A stretch of DNA of 64,000 nt, taken from positions 124,001 to 188,000 of the forward strand of contig NZ_BMRT01000003.1 in the NCBI RefSeq assembly GCF_014648775.1, given 5' to 3'. This document shows positions 8,458 through 17,339 of this stretch, piece by piece. The stretch is from Streptomyces abikoensis (GTDB lineage: Bacteria > Actinomycetota > Actinomycetes > Streptomycetales > Streptomycetaceae). A program made the translations under genes and the position numbers. The notes below the pieces were generated by a model. The model was not told where the DNA came from, made no database searches, and saw only the letters and a list, made by a program, of their open reading frames with translations. Within the stretch, counting starts at the first letter, position 1, and each line of letters opens with the position of its first letter.

Positions 8458-10125
8458 TCATTCGACGCCGATGATCAGCCGGGCGGCGTGCTGGCCGCCC
8501 CGGTAGACCACGGTGTCCACGGCCAGGTGGCCGCCGCGCACATGCCGCTGGAGGCGGTCGGCGACGGCCTCGGGCACGTCCGCGCCGAGCACGAGCGTGA
8601 CCATCTCGCCGCCCGCCGCGAGCATCCGGTCCAGCACGGTCTCGGCGGTGGCGGCGAGCTCCGCGCCGATGACGGCCACGTCGCCGTCGATGAGGCCGAG
8701 GACGTCCCCGGCCTGGCAGACGCCCGCCATGGTCCACGACTGCCGCTCGGCGACGACGAGCTCCGCGTGCCGGGTGGCCCCGGCGGCGGAGGTCATGGCC
8801 ACGACGTCCTCGTCGAAGCGGCGGCCGGGCTCGTGGACGGCGAGGGCGGCGATGCCCTGGACCGGGGAGCGGGTGGGGATCAGGGCGACCCGGACGCCCT
8901 CGGCGCGGGCCTGCTCGGCGGCCGCGGCGGCGGTGTGCCGCAGGTCCGCGTCGTTGGGCAGCAGCACCACCTCGCGCGCGTTGGCCCGCCGGACCGCCTG
9001 CACCAGCTCGCCGCTCGCGGGCGGCTCCCCCGGCCGCACGGTCACGACGGTCGCGCCGGCCTCGGCGCACAGCGCCGCCAGGCCCTCGCCCGGCACGACC
9101 GCGACGACGGCCCGCTGGACGGGCTCGTGGACGCGGGTGCGCTCGGTGGCGGCGGCGCCGAAGTGGGTGATGCGGACGCGGTACGGGCGTCCGGCGTCGA
9201 TGCCCGCCTCGACGGCGGCACCGGCGTCGTCCACGTGCACGTGGACGTTCCACAGGCCGTCCCCGCCGACGACGACGAGGGACTCGCCCAGCGCGTCGAG
9301 GCGGGCCCGCAGCCGGGCGACGGCCGCGTCGTCCGCCTCCAGCAGGTAGATCACCTCGAAGGCGGGCCCGTCGCCCGCCGGGACGTCCGGGCCGCCGGCC
9401 TCGGCCGGGCAGCCCCCGGCGAGCCAGTCGTGGGCGGCATGGGCGGGCGCGGCGGTGGACCGCGCCGCGCCGGGGCCGCCCGTCAGGGCGGCCACGAGCG
9501 CGCCCAGCACCTCCACGAGGCCCTTGCCGCCCGCGTCGACGACGCCCGCCCGCCCGAGGACCTCCAGCTGGCAGGGGGTGGCCGCCAGGGCCGTCAGGGC
9601 GCCCTCGTACGCGGCGCGGGCGACGGCCGGGCCGTCGCCCGGGGTGACCTCGGCGGCCTCGGCGGCGGCCGTGGCCACGGACAGCACGGTGCCCTCGACG
9701 GGGCGGGCGACGCCCTCGTACGCCGACTCGACGGCGCGGCGGAGGGCGCGGCGCAGGAGGGTCGCGTCGTCGCCGGCCTCCTGGCCGCCACCGGTCGCGG
9801 CCAGGACCTCGGCCATGCCGCGCAGGAGCTGCGCCAGGATCGTCCCGGAGTTGCCGCGCGCGCCTATGAGAGCGCCGTGCGCCATGGCGCGGACGGCCTC
9901 GGCCAGGCCGGGCCGGGAGCCGGGGCCGGTGGTGGCGTGGGCGTCGAAGACGGCGTCGACGGCGCGGGCGGCGGACTCGACGGTCAGGTAGAGGTTGGTG
10001 CCGGTGTCACCGTCCGCGACGGGATAGACGTTGATCGCGTCGATCTCCTCGCGGGCTCCGCCGAGCGCGTCGAGCGCCAGGGCGCACCAGGCGCGTACCG
10101 CGTCGGCGTCGAGCGGGTGCGGCAC
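8458..10125 (-). CDS. DAK2-domain protein, FakA-like (fatty acid kinase catalytic subunit type)
   Basis: A 555-aa protein with an N-terminal DhaL/DAK2 domain: INVYPVADGDTGTNL is the Mg/nucleotide-binding DGDTGTN loop, and LIGARGNSGTILAQLLRG is the second DhaL motif (about residues 90-110). The C-terminal half (about 290-555) is the FakA_C/DegV-like region. In firmicutes FakA phosphorylates fatty acids carried by FakB; the actinobacterial family is usually annotated only as DAK2 or 'dihydroxyacetone kinase', so the substrate here is inferred. The GTG start at 10125 has GAGGAGG about 7 nt upstream. Next to recG, as in firmicutes (yloV-recG), which supports the family call. Confidence 0.88.
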   Translation of the reverse strand: MPHPLDADAVRAWCALALDALGGAREEIDAINVYPVADGDTGTNLYLTVESAARAVDAVFDAHATTGPGSRPGLAEAVRAMAHGALIGARGNSGTILAQLLRGMAEVLAATGGGQEAGDDATLLRRALRRAVESAYEGVARPVEGTVLSVATAAAEAAEVTPGDGPAVARAAYEGALTALAATPCQLEVLGRAGVVDAGGKGLVEVLGALVAALTGGPGAARSTAAPAHAAHDWLAGGCPAEAGGPDVPAGDGPAFEVIYLLEADDAAVARLRARLDALGESLVVVGGDGLWNVHVHVDDAGAAVEAGIDAGRPYRVRITHFGAAATERTRVHEPVQRAVVAVVPGEGLAALCAEAGATVVTVRPGEPPASGELVQAVRRANAREVVLLPNDADLRHTAAAAAEQARAEGVRVALIPTRSPVQGIAALAVHEPGRRFDEDVVAMTSAAGATRHAELVVAERQSWTMAGVCQAGDVLGLIDGDVAVIGAELAATAETVLDRMLAAGGEMVTLVLGADVPEAVADRLQRHVRGGHLAVDTVVYRGGQHAARLIIGVE

Positions 10126-10277
10126 GTGTGTCCTCCTCGGACGGCGGGGGCGGGGGGCGGGTGAAGTGCTTGGGCAGACTAGTCCCGGGCACGGGCCCGG
10201 GGGGCGAGCCGGGCGGGTTCGGGGCCGGTCATGGTAGTTTCGTTGTCCAGGAGCGGTCGTTGTATGCTGCTCCGGTT

Positions 10278-10295
10278 GCCTGATGAGAATCAGGC
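10278..10295. promoter_or_regulatory. Palindrome in the rpmB upstream region
   Basis: GCCTGAT (10278-10284) and ATCAGGC (10289-10295) are exact reverse complements around GAGA. The site is about 80 bp before the rpmB GTG and 10 bp after a -10-like TATGCT (10263-10268). It could be an operator or a 5'-UTR hairpin. Confidence 0.35.
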
Positions 10296-10376
10296 CATCC
10301 CCCTGGCAAGCCAGTCACCTACGACCCGGCACGCCGGGATTTCCCGTAAGTGCATCTGAAGTCTTTGGAGTGACCC

Positions 10377-10562
10377 GTGGCTGCCAACTGCGACGTCTGC
10401 GGCAAGGGGCCGGGCTTCGGCAACAACATTTCGCACTCGCACCGCCGTACGTCCCGTCGCTGGAACCCGAACATCCAGCGTGTGCGTGCCGTGGTCGGTC
10501 GGACGCCGAAGCGCCTCAACGTCTGCACCTCGTGCATCAAGGCCGGCAAGGTCTCGCGCTAA
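10377..10562 (+). CDS. rpmB: 50S ribosomal protein L28
   Basis: A 61-aa ribosomal protein, start GTG 10377 with GGAG about 8 nt upstream. It begins [25 protein letters not shown] and has the zinc-type Cys pairs CDVC and CTSC (C+ form), with the usual RRWNPNIQ segment. Monocistronic: divergent from the FakA-like gene and followed at once by a strong terminator. A distinct 5' untranslated region with a palindrome (10278-10295) precedes it. Confidence 0.96.
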   Translation: MAANCDVCGKGPGFGNNISHSHRRTSRRWNPNIQRVRAVVGRTPKRLNVCTSCIKAGKVSR

Positions 10563-10595
10563 CTAGCTAGTAGCGCGGCAGCCTCGCCGTCCTTG

Positions 10596-10633
10596 AAAGC
10601 CGGTCCTCCCCGTTTCGGGGTGGGCCGGCTTTT
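10596..10633 (+). terminator. Rho-independent terminator of rpmB
   Basis: AAAGCCGG (10596-10603) pairs with CCGGCTTT, and an inner CCCCG/CGGGG stem closes on a TTT loop; the plus strand continues TTTTCGTTG. It lies 34 bp after the rpmB stop. Confidence 0.9.
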
Positions 10634-10647
10634 CGTTGTGCCCCGGC

Positions 10648-10796
10648 CCCGCCCTTTCTCCGTTTCCGAAGGGGCTGCCGCCCCTTCGAGACCCCGCTCC
10701 TGGGGGCTGCGCCCCCCTTGACCCCCGGCCGCGCATCAGCGCGGTCCCGGGGGTGCGAGGGGGCGCGGCCCCGCTCGGAAACGGTGAAGGGGCGGG
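10648..10796. repeat. Intergenic element bounded by 22-bp inverted repeats
   Basis: The 149-bp gap between the rpmB terminator and the thiD stop starts and ends with inverted repeats: 10648-10669 matches the reverse complement of 10775-10796 at 20 of 22 positions (core CGTTTCCGA / TCGGAAACG). The interior holds more small hairpins, such as GGGGC-TGCC-GCCCC. The right half (10741-10796) is nearly identical to 21832-21887 elsewhere in the window. It looks like a non-coding MITE/REP-like repeat; its right edge abuts the thiD stop codon. Confidence 0.6.
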
Positions 10797-11588
10797 TCAG
10801 GGGCTCGTCCACCCGTGGTCCACGGGGCCGATGCCCGCGCCCAGTGGAAAGCCCGCCGCGATCGCCCCCGTGACGTAGTCCTTGGCCGCCCGCACGGCCT
10901 CCGGAACGGAGAGCCCCTTGCCGAGACCGGCGGCGATCGCACTCGCCAGCGTGCACCCCGTTCCGTGGGTGTGGCGGTTGTCGTGGCGCGGGGCGCGCAG
11001 CCAGTGTTCTTCCGACCCGTCCGTCAGGAGATCCACCGCGTCGCCCTCCAGGTGGCCGCCCTTGATGAGGGCCCAGCGCGGGCCGTGGGAGAGGATCGCG
11101 TCCGCCGCCCGCCGCATACCCGTCTCGGAGGCGACCTGGACGCCCGTCAGCCAGGCGACCTCGTCCAGGTTGGGGGTGGCGACCGTCGCGACCGGCAGGA
11201 GCTTCGTGCGGACCGCGTCGCGCGCGGAGGCGGCCAGCAGGGCGTCGCCGTGCTTGGAGATGCCGACGGGGTCGACGACGACGGGGGCACTCACCTCGGC
11301 GAGGAGGGCGGCCACGGTCTCCACGAGCTCCGCGGAGGCCAGCATGCCGGTCTTCACGGCCTCCACCCCGATGTCGTCCACGACGCTGCGGAACTGGGCC
11401 CGTACCGCCTCGGCGGGCAGCGGCCAGGCGCCCTGGACGCCGAGGGAGTTCTGCGCGGTCACCGCTGTGACCACGCTCATACCGTGGGTCCCCAGGGCGA
11501 GCATCGTCTTCAGGTCGGCCTGGATGCCCGCACCGCCGCCGGAGTCGGATCCGGCGACGGTCAGCACGCGGGGCGGGGGTGTGCGCAT
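10797..11588 (-). CDS. thiD: Hydroxymethylpyrimidine/phosphomethylpyrimidine kinase
   Basis: A 263-aa ribokinase-fold enzyme that phosphorylates HMP and HMP-P in thiamine synthesis. It opens [21 protein letters not shown], has [15 protein letters not shown] and the C-terminal anion-hole motif [16 protein letters not shown] with the catalytic base in the GTGC loop. It lies 23 bp downstream of thiL in the same direction, so thiL-thiD is an operon. GGGGAG precedes ATG 11588. Full length, with no fused ThiE or TenA domain. Confidence 0.95.
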   Translation of the reverse strand: MRTPPPRVLTVAGSDSGGGAGIQADLKTMLALGTHGMSVVTAVTAQNSLGVQGAWPLPAEAVRAQFRSVVDDIGVEAVKTGMLASAELVETVAALLAEVSAPVVVDPVGISKHGDALLAASARDAVRTKLLPVATVATPNLDEVAWLTGVQVASETGMRRAADAILSHGPRWALIKGGHLEGDAVDLLTDGSEEHWLRAPRHDNRHTHGTGCTLASAIAAGLGKGLSVPEAVRAAKDYVTGAIAAGFPLGAGIGPVDHGWTSP

Positions 11589-11611
11589 GCGCGCAATCTA
11601 CTCCCCGGCGG

Positions 11612-12589
11612 TCACTCGCCCGACTCCAGGCCGTCGTCGCCGAAGTGGTCCCAGCCGCCCGCCTTGTCCCAGGGCGCGCCGTCGACGGTGACCTGCGGGA
11701 GGGCGGAGGGGTTGACGACCTCGCCGATGATCTTCCAGCGGGCGGGGAGCTTCACGTCCGGCGGGAAGGTCGCCACGATGGCGTGGTCTTCTCCGCCGGT
11801 CAGCACCCACTGGAGCGGGTCGACGCCGACGGCCTGGCCGATGTCCAGCATCTGCGTGGGCACGTCGATGGCGGCGGTGCGCAGGTCGATGCGGACCTTG
11901 CTGGCCTCGGCGATGTGGCCGAGGTCGGCGATGAGGCCGTCGCTGACGTCCGTCATGGCGGTGGCGCCGAGCGCGGCCGCGGCGGGCCCCGCGTGGTACG
12001 GGGGCTCGGGGCGGCGGTGGGCCTCGACGAAGGCGCGCGGGGAGCGGAAGCCGCGGGAGAGCACGGCGAGCCCGGCGGCGGACCAGCCCAGCCAGCCGGT
12101 GACGGCCACGACGTCGCCCGCGCGGGCTCCGGAGCGGGTGACCGGCTCGTGGTTGCGCAGGTCGCCCAGGGCCGTGATGGCGACGGTGATGGTGTCGCCG
12201 CGCACCACGTCCCCGCCGACCACGGCCGCGCCGGCGACCTGGCACTCGTCGCGGATGCCGTCCATCAGCTCGGTCGGCCAGGTGGCGGGGAGCTCGGCGG
12301 GCACGACGAGGCCCAGCAGCACGGCGGTGGGCACCGCGCCCATGGCGGCGATGTCGGCGAGGTTCTGCGCGGTGGCCTTGCGCCCGACGTCATAGGCGGT
12401 GGACCAGTCGCGGCGGAAGTGCCGTCCCTCCAGGAGTACGTCCGTACTCGCGACGACCCGGCGGTCGGGCGCCGCGACCACCGCGGCGTCGTCACCCGGT
12501 CCGAGCCGGACCGCCGGGGTGGTGGTGAGCCGGGAGGTCAGCTCTCTGATGAGGCCGAACTCCCCCAGCTCGCCCACGGTGCCTTTCAC
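11612..12589 (-). CDS. thiL: Thiamine-monophosphate kinase
   Basis: A 325-aa PurM-like enzyme that converts thiamine phosphate to thiamine pyrophosphate. It begins VKGTVGELGEFGLIRELTSRL, with the ATP/Mg motif RLGPGDDAAVV, EGRHFRRDW, the helix NLADIAAMGA and VSDGLIADLGHIAEAS. I chose GTG 12589 because GAGGAGG is placed 6-7 nt upstream; a reading frame continues upstream to 12706 but without family similarity. First gene of thiL-thiD; divergent from the Lrp/AsnC-domain gene at 12736. Confidence 0.95.
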   Translation of the reverse strand: MKGTVGELGEFGLIRELTSRLTTTPAVRLGPGDDAAVVAAPDRRVVASTDVLLEGRHFRRDWSTAYDVGRKATAQNLADIAAMGAVPTAVLLGLVVPAELPATWPTELMDGIRDECQVAGAAVVGGDVVRGDTITVAITALGDLRNHEPVTRSGARAGDVVAVTGWLGWSAAGLAVLSRGFRSPRAFVEAHRRPEPPYHAGPAAAALGATAMTDVSDGLIADLGHIAEASKVRIDLRTAAIDVPTQMLDIGQAVGVDPLQWVLTGGEDHAIVATFPPDVKLPARWKIIGEVVNPSALPQVTVDGAPWDKAGGWDHFGDDGLESGE

Positions 12590-12735
12590 TGAGCTCCTCC
12601 TCGGAGTGTCGGTTGCCCTGATCGTGACGTGTTCCGCGCCGCGCAGGCCGCGCGGGTCTCCCCGCACCGTGCGGCGACGCGGTACCGTGGCGTCTCTTCT
12701 CCCCACATGATCCTCGAAGCCGCCCTGGAGGTTCC

Positions 12736-12969
12736 GTGGTACAGGCGTACATCCTGATCCAGACCGAGGTCGGCAAGGCGTCGACCGTGGCCGAAGTCAT
12801 CGGAAAGATCTCGGGAGTGATCCAGGCCGAAGACGTGACCGGGCCGTACGACGTGATCGTGCGCGCCCAGGCGGACACCGTGGACGAGCTCGGTCGCATG
12901 GTGGTCGCGAAAGTACAGAAGGTGGAGGGCATCACCCGCACCCTGACCTGCCCGGTGGTCCATATCTAG
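12736..12969 (+). CDS. Stand-alone Lrp/AsnC ligand-binding (RAM) domain protein
   Basis: A 77-aa protein consisting only of the alpha-beta sandwich RAM domain (VQAYILIQTEVGKASTVAEVI ... VRAQADTVDELGRMVVAKVQKVEGITRTLTCPVV), without the usual N-terminal HTH. Such short proteins assemble into decamers that bind small ligands, often amino acids, but cannot bind DNA alone. GGAGG lies 5 nt before GTG 12736. It is followed 20 bp later by a DUF3515 lipoprotein. The function is unknown; it could modulate a full-length Lrp protein elsewhere. Confidence 0.85.
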   Translation: MVQAYILIQTEVGKASTVAEVIGKISGVIQAEDVTGPYDVIVRAQADTVDELGRMVVAKVQKVEGITRTLTCPVVHI

Positions 12970-12989
12970 CTCCCCCGTATGCTCGGCCG

Positions 12990-13496
12990 GTGAAGTCTTC
13001 GCTCCGCCGGCCCCTCGGCCTGCCCGCCGCCGCCCTGCTCCTCGCGGCCGCGGGCTGTTCCGCGCCGGACCCGTCAGCGAGTCCGGCGGTTCCCACGCCG
13101 GACGCGCGGCAGGCCGGGCACTGCCGGGCGTTGCACGGTGCCTTGCCGGACGTCCTGGACGGGCGGAAGCGGCGTACCGCGGAGCCCGGTGACGACTTCA
13201 CGGCCCTGTGGGGCGATCCCGCGATCTCGCTGCGCTGCGGGGTGACCCGTCCCAAGATCCTTACGCCTGGTTCCGAACACTACAACCCCAACGCCGACTC
13301 GGCGGAGCTCGACGGGGTGGAGTGGCTGCCGGAGCGGCAGCCGGACGGCAGCGTCCGCTGCACCACCGTGCACCGTGAGGCGTGGATCGAGGTGACGCTG
13401 CCCGCCCGGGTGGTGGGCGGCGCCGGCGACATCAGCGCGCTGACCGATCTCGCCGGCGCCATCACGAAGACGGTCCCCGTGGGGATCCTTCCCTGA
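12990..13496 (+). CDS. DUF3515 lipoprotein
   Basis: A 168-aa exported protein with a lipoprotein signal: a basic N-terminus (KSSLRRPLG), hydrophobic AALLLAAA, and the lipobox LAAAGC with Cys at about residue 23. The rest matches the DUF3515 pattern: ALWGDPAISLRCGV, VEWLPERQPDG and three more Cys that may form disulfides outside the membrane. It sits between the RAM-domain gene and the convergent ddlA, as in many actinobacteria, which suggests an envelope role, but no function is known. Confidence 0.85.
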   Translation: MKSSLRRPLGLPAAALLLAAAGCSAPDPSASPAVPTPDARQAGHCRALHGALPDVLDGRKRRTAEPGDDFTALWGDPAISLRCGVTRPKILTPGSEHYNPNADSAELDGVEWLPERQPDGSVRCTTVHREAWIEVTLPARVVGGAGDISALTDLAGAITKTVPVGILP

Positions 13497-13518
13497 CGGG
13501 CGGCCCCCCTGGGAGCCG

Positions 13519-14667
13519 CTAGCGCAGGCCCGTGGAGCGGCGCAGGGCGGCCTGGACGAGCCGGTCGACCAGCTCCGGGTACTCGACGCCGGTCTCCTGC
13601 CACATCCGCGGGTACATGGAGATGGGCGTGAAGCCGGGCATGGTGTTGATCTCGTTGATCACGAACTCGCCGTCCTCGGTGAGGAAGAAGTCCGCGCGGA
13701 CCAGGCCCTCGCAGGACGCCGCGTCGAAGGCCTCGACGGCCAGCTCCTGGACCCGGCGGGTCTCCTCCTCGCTCAGCGGGGCGGGGACGATGCCGGAGGC
13801 GGAGTCGATGTACTTGGCCTCGAAGTCGTAGAAGTCGTGCGCGGAGACCGGGGGGATCTCGGCGGGCACGCTGGCGCGCGGGCCGTCCTCGAACTCGAGG
13901 ACGCCGCACTCGATCTCCCGGCCGCGCAGCAACGATTCGACCAGGATCTTCGGGTCGTGGCGGCGGGCCTCGGCGATGGCCTCGTCGAGACCGGAGAGGT
14001 CGTCGACCTTGGTGATGCCCATCGAGGAGCCGGCGCGCGCGGGCTTCACGAAGAGCGGCCAGCCGTGTTCGCCGGCGAAGTCCACGATCTTCTTCCGGGC
14101 GCCCGCCTGGTCGTTCTCCCACTCGCGCGGGCGGATGACCACGTAGGGGCCGACGGGCAGGCCGAAGGAGGTGAAGACGCGCTTCATGTACTCCTTGTCC
14201 TGGCCGACGGCGGAGGCGAGGACGCCCGCGCCCACGTAGGGGATCCCGGCGAGCTCCAGCATGCCCTGGAGGGTGCCGTCCTCGCCGTAGGGGCCGTGGA
14301 GCACGGGGAAGACGACGTCGACCTCGCCCAGCGCCTTGGGGACGGCACCGGACTCGGTGTAGACGACCTCGCGGCTGGCCGGGGTGACGGGCAGCAGGAC
14401 GCCGCCGTCGGCGGAGTCGGTGAGCTGCTCGACGCTCGGCAGCGACCGGTCGGCGATGGTCATCCGCTCGGGGTCGTCGGCGGTCAGCACCCAACGGCCG
14501 TCGGTGGTAATGCCGATCGGCAGCACGTCGTACTTGGCGCGGTCGATGGCGCGCAGCACCGCGCCTGCGGTCACCACGGAAATGGCGTGTTCGGAACTGC
14601 GGCCGCCGAAGACGACCGCGACACGCGGCTTCCGCTCAGGGCTCTGGGGGGAGGTCTCGCTGCTCAT
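13519..14667 (-). CDS. ddlA: D-alanine--D-alanine ligase
   Basis: A 382-aa ATP-grasp enzyme joining two D-alanines for peptidoglycan. The N-terminus has VAVVFGGRSSEHAISVVTAG; ATP-grasp motifs include LHGPYGEDGTLQGMLELAGIPYVG, KPARAGSSMGITKV, ADFFLTEDGEFVINEINTMPGFTPISMYP (metal-binding Glu/Asn). I chose ATG 14667; a GTG at 14694 adds nine unconserved residues. It lies just downstream of gpsA on the same strand (34-bp gap), and converges with the DUF3515 gene. Confidence 0.95.
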   Translation of the reverse strand: MSSETSPQSPERKPRVAVVFGGRSSEHAISVVTAGAVLRAIDRAKYDVLPIGITTDGRWVLTADDPERMTIADRSLPSVEQLTDSADGGVLLPVTPASREVVYTESGAVPKALGEVDVVFPVLHGPYGEDGTLQGMLELAGIPYVGAGVLASAVGQDKEYMKRVFTSFGLPVGPYVVIRPREWENDQAGARKKIVDFAGEHGWPLFVKPARAGSSMGITKVDDLSGLDEAIAEARRHDPKILVESLLRGREIECGVLEFEDGPRASVPAEIPPVSAHDFYDFEAKYIDSASGIVPAPLSEEETRRVQELAVEAFDAASCEGLVRADFFLTEDGEFVINEINTMPGFTPISMYPRMWQETGVEYPELVDRLVQAALRRSTGLR

Positions 14668-14701
14668 ATCGCGTCGAGAGTACCTGGTGACCACGGGTGC
14701 T

Positions 14702-15703
14702 TCAGTGCCGCTCGGCCTTGGCGCTGCGCGACATCAGCTCCTTGAGCGCCACCATGGGCGGCTTGCCCTCGTGGACGATGCCGACGACCGTCTCCGTGAT
14801 CGGCATGTCGACATGGTGACGCCGGGCCAGATCGAGCACGGACTCGCAGGACTTGACGCCCTCCGCCGTCTGCTTGGTGACCGCGACGGTCTCCTCCAGG
14901 GTCATGCCCCGGCCGAGGCAGGCGCCGAAGGTGCGGTTGCGGGAGAGCGGCGAGGCGCAGGTGGCGACGAGGTCGCCCATGCCGGCCAGGCCCGCGAAGG
15001 TGTGGGCGTCGGCGCCCATGGCCAGGCCCAGCCGGGTGGTCTCGGCGAGGCCCCGGGTGATCAGGGACGCCTTGGCGTTGTCGCCCAGCCCCATGCCGTC
15101 GGCGATGCCCACGGCCAGCGCGATGACGTTCTTCACCGCGCCGCCCAGCTCGCAGCCGACCACGTCGGTGTTGGTGTAGGGGCGGAAGTACGCGGTGTGG
15201 CAGGCGGCCTGGAGCCGCCGGGCGACGGACTCGTCGGGGCAGGCGACGACGGCGGCGGCGGGCTGCCGGGCGGCGATCTCCTTGGCGAGGTTGGGGCCGG
15301 TGAGCACGGCGACCCGGTCCGGGGAGACCTTGGCGACCTCCTCGACGACCTCGCTCATCCGCTTCGCGGTGCCGAGCTCGATGCCCTTCATCAGGGAGAC
15401 CAGCACGGTGCCGTCGGCCAGCAGGGGCGTCCACTCGGCGAGGTTGCCGCGCAGGGTCTGGGAGGGCACGGCGAGCACGGTGAACGCGGCGTCGCGGGCG
15501 GCCTCGGCGGGGTCGGTGGTGGCCCGGACGGCGGCGGGGAGCTCGATGCCGGGGAGGTAGTCGGGGTTGGTGCGGCCGGTGTTGATGGCGTCCACGAGGG
15601 CGGCGCGGCGGCCCCACATGGTGACCTCGCAGCCCGCGTCGGCGAGGATCATCGCGAAGGCGGTCCCCCAGGAACCGGTGCCGTAGACGGCGACGCGCGT
15701 CAC
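14702..15703 (-). CDS. gpsA: Glycerol-3-phosphate dehydrogenase [NAD(P)+]
   Basis: A 333-aa cytosolic enzyme making sn-glycerol-3-phosphate for phospholipids. It begins VTRVAVYGTGSWGTAFAMILADAG (Rossmann GxGxWG), has LTGPNLAKEIAA, GGAVKNVIALAVGIADGMGLGDNAKA with the catalytic Lys, and GMGDLVATC. GTG 15703 overlaps the plsC stop as GTGA and has GGAGGAG upstream. plsC-gpsA are therefore translationally coupled: acyltransferase and substrate supplier made from one message. Confidence 0.96.
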   Translation of the reverse strand: MTRVAVYGTGSWGTAFAMILADAGCEVTMWGRRAALVDAINTGRTNPDYLPGIELPAAVRATTDPAEAARDAAFTVLAVPSQTLRGNLAEWTPLLADGTVLVSLMKGIELGTAKRMSEVVEEVAKVSPDRVAVLTGPNLAKEIAARQPAAAVVACPDESVARRLQAACHTAYFRPYTNTDVVGCELGGAVKNVIALAVGIADGMGLGDNAKASLITRGLAETTRLGLAMGADAHTFAGLAGMGDLVATCASPLSRNRTFGACLGRGMTLEETVAVTKQTAEGVKSCESVLDLARRHHVDMPITETVVGIVHEGKPPMVALKELMSRSAKAERH

Positions 15704-16467
15704 TTGTCGTTCTCCTCCTCGGAGGGGGCCTTCCCGGCGGCGCGGCGGGCCGCGGCACGGGCCTTCTTGAGGTTGTACGGCTCGGCCGGGGCGGGCTCGC
15801 CGCGCAGTTCGGCGAGGAGTTCGGTGATGGCCTTCATGATGACCTCGGTGACCTCGCGCAGCACCTCGGCGGTGGGCTCCTTGCCGTAGTACGCCGACAG
15901 GTCGACGGGCGGGCCGGCCAGCACCCGGAGGGTCTTGCGGGGGAAGAGCCGCAGCTTCTTGTCCTTGGCGTACGGCGGCATCGCCTCGTTGGCGCCCCAC
16001 TGGGCGACCGGGATCACGGGCGCACGGGTCAGCAGGGCGACGCGGGCGGCGCCGGTCTTGCCCTCCATGGGCCACATGTCGGGATCGCGGGTGAGGGTGC
16101 CCTCGGGGTAGAAGGCCACGCACTCGCCCCTGTTGATGGCGTCCACGGCGGACCGGAACGCGGTGGCCGCGTCGGCGGACTCCCGGTAGACGGGAATCTG
16201 CCCGGTGCCGCGCAGGATCGCGCCGACGAAGCTGCCCTTGAACAGCCCGGCCTTGGCCAGGAAGCGCGGGACGCGCCCGGTGTTGTACTGGTAATGGGCG
16301 TAGGACAGCGGGTCGAGATACGAGTTGTGGTTGACGACGGTGATGAAGCCGCCGTCGGCGGGAATGTGCTCCATTCCGCGCCAGTCCCGCTTGAACAGAA
16401 CCACGAGCGGCGGTTTCGCCAACACCGCCGCAAAGCGGTACCAGAAGCCGATTCTGTGGCGGGACAC
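15700..16467 (-). CDS. plsC: 1-acyl-sn-glycerol-3-phosphate acyltransferase
   Basis: A 255-aa membrane-associated acyltransferase producing phosphatidic acid. The start is SRHRIGFWYRFAAVLAKPPLVVLF with a hydrophobic anchor; catalytic motif I is VVNHNSYLDPLSY (NHxxxxD), motif III is FYPEGTLTRD, motif IV APVIPVAQW. A Lys/Arg-rich tail (KKARAAARRAAGK) ends the protein. The open frame extends far upstream, but the homology starts at GTG 16467, which has AGAAGGG upstream. Stop and gpsA start overlap. Confidence 0.93.
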   Translation of the reverse strand: MSRHRIGFWYRFAAVLAKPPLVVLFKRDWRGMEHIPADGGFITVVNHNSYLDPLSYAHYQYNTGRVPRFLAKAGLFKGSFVGAILRGTGQIPVYRESADAATAFRSAVDAINRGECVAFYPEGTLTRDPDMWPMEGKTGAARVALLTRAPVIPVAQWGANEAMPPYAKDKKLRLFPRKTLRVLAGPPVDLSAYYGKEPTAEVLREVTEVIMKAITELLAELRGEPAPAEPYNLKKARAAARRAAGKAPSEEENDK

Positions 16468-16669
16468 TCGGACACCCTTCTGTTGGAACCTGGACGTGCT
16501 TCGGGCGTGCTGCTCACCCGGGGGCCGGACAAGTGTCGCCCCGGGTACCCGGTCTGTCGAGAACGCCCCGGGGCCCCGGACTTCTCGGAACACCGTAACC
16601 CCGCGCCCGCCGCCGGGCTCCGGCAGCGGGTGACAATGGGGGCCGACGCGAGGAGAGGGGACCGGGGTC

Positions 16670-17329
16670 GTGCTCTGGACGCTGGTGGTGCCGGTGAAAC
16701 CGCTGGCGGGGGCCAAGAGCCGCCTGGTGGCCGGTGCGGCACGGCTGCCGGGGCCCGCGCTGGCCCTGGCCTTCGCCCTGGACACCGTGGGCGCCGCCCT
16801 GGCCTGCGGCGCCGTGCGGGATGTGGCGGTCGTCACGGCGGATCCGCTGGCCGGGGCCCGGCTCGCGGCCCTGGGCGCCCGGGTGCTGCCCGAGCCGCCG
16901 GGCGGCGGGCTGAACGCGGCCCTGGCCCACGGCGCGCGCGAGGCGCGCCGGGCCCGCCCGGAGGCGGCCGTGGCCACGCTCAACGCGGATCTGCCGGCAT
17001 TGCGCCCCGCCGAACTCGGGCGGGTGCTCGAATTCGCCGCCGGATTTCCCCGCGCATTTCTCGCGGATGCCGCCGGAATCGGTACGACCCTGCTGGCGGC
17101 GGCCCCCGGAAGGGAATTGTCCCCCGCGTTCGAGGGCGCCTCGCGCGCCCGGCACCGGGCCTCGGGGGCCGAGGAGATAACGCTCACGGGCGTGGACTCC
17201 GTACGCCGGGACGTGGACACCGAGCAGGACCTGCTGGCCGCCCTGGCGCTGGGCGTGGGGCCGCGCACGGCGGCGGTCGCCGGCCGGGCGCGGGCCGCCG
17301 GGGCGCCCTCGCCCGCGCGGGCGGACTAG
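16670..17329 (+). CDS. cofC: Phosphoenolpyruvate/2-phospholactate guanylyltransferase (CofC/FbiD)
   Basis: A 219-aa nucleotidyltransferase that activates PEP or 2-phospholactate with GTP in coenzyme F420 synthesis. It begins with the GT-A-like motif LVVPVKPLAGAKSRL, followed by DVAVVTADPLAGARL, GGGLNAALAHGA and LNADLPALRPAEL (metal-binding Asp). The C-terminal part has ITLTGVDSVRRDVDTEQDLLAAL, the conserved RRDVDT segment. GTG start; GGAGAGGGG is upstream. Divergent from plsC and 10 bp before a small unknown gene, with which it likely forms an operon. Confidence 0.9.
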   Translation: MLWTLVVPVKPLAGAKSRLVAGAARLPGPALALAFALDTVGAALACGAVRDVAVVTADPLAGARLAALGARVLPEPPGGGLNAALAHGAREARRARPEAAVATLNADLPALRPAELGRVLEFAAGFPRAFLADAAGIGTTLLAAAPGRELSPAFEGASRARHRASGAEEITLTGVDSVRRDVDTEQDLLAALALGVGPRTAAVAGRARAAGAPSPARAD

Positions 17330-17339
17330 GCTGCCGGTC

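Noticed and set aside
5496..8474. A 992-codon plus-strand frame opposite rsmD and recG
   Set aside because: Antisense frames stay open by chance in high-GC DNA; the Gly/Ala/Val/Arg-rich translation has no domain.
10278..10295. Zur box before rpmB
   Set aside because: The palindrome lacks the AATGATTTTCA-type core; Zur normally controls the zinc-free paralogue, whereas this L28 is the zinc form.
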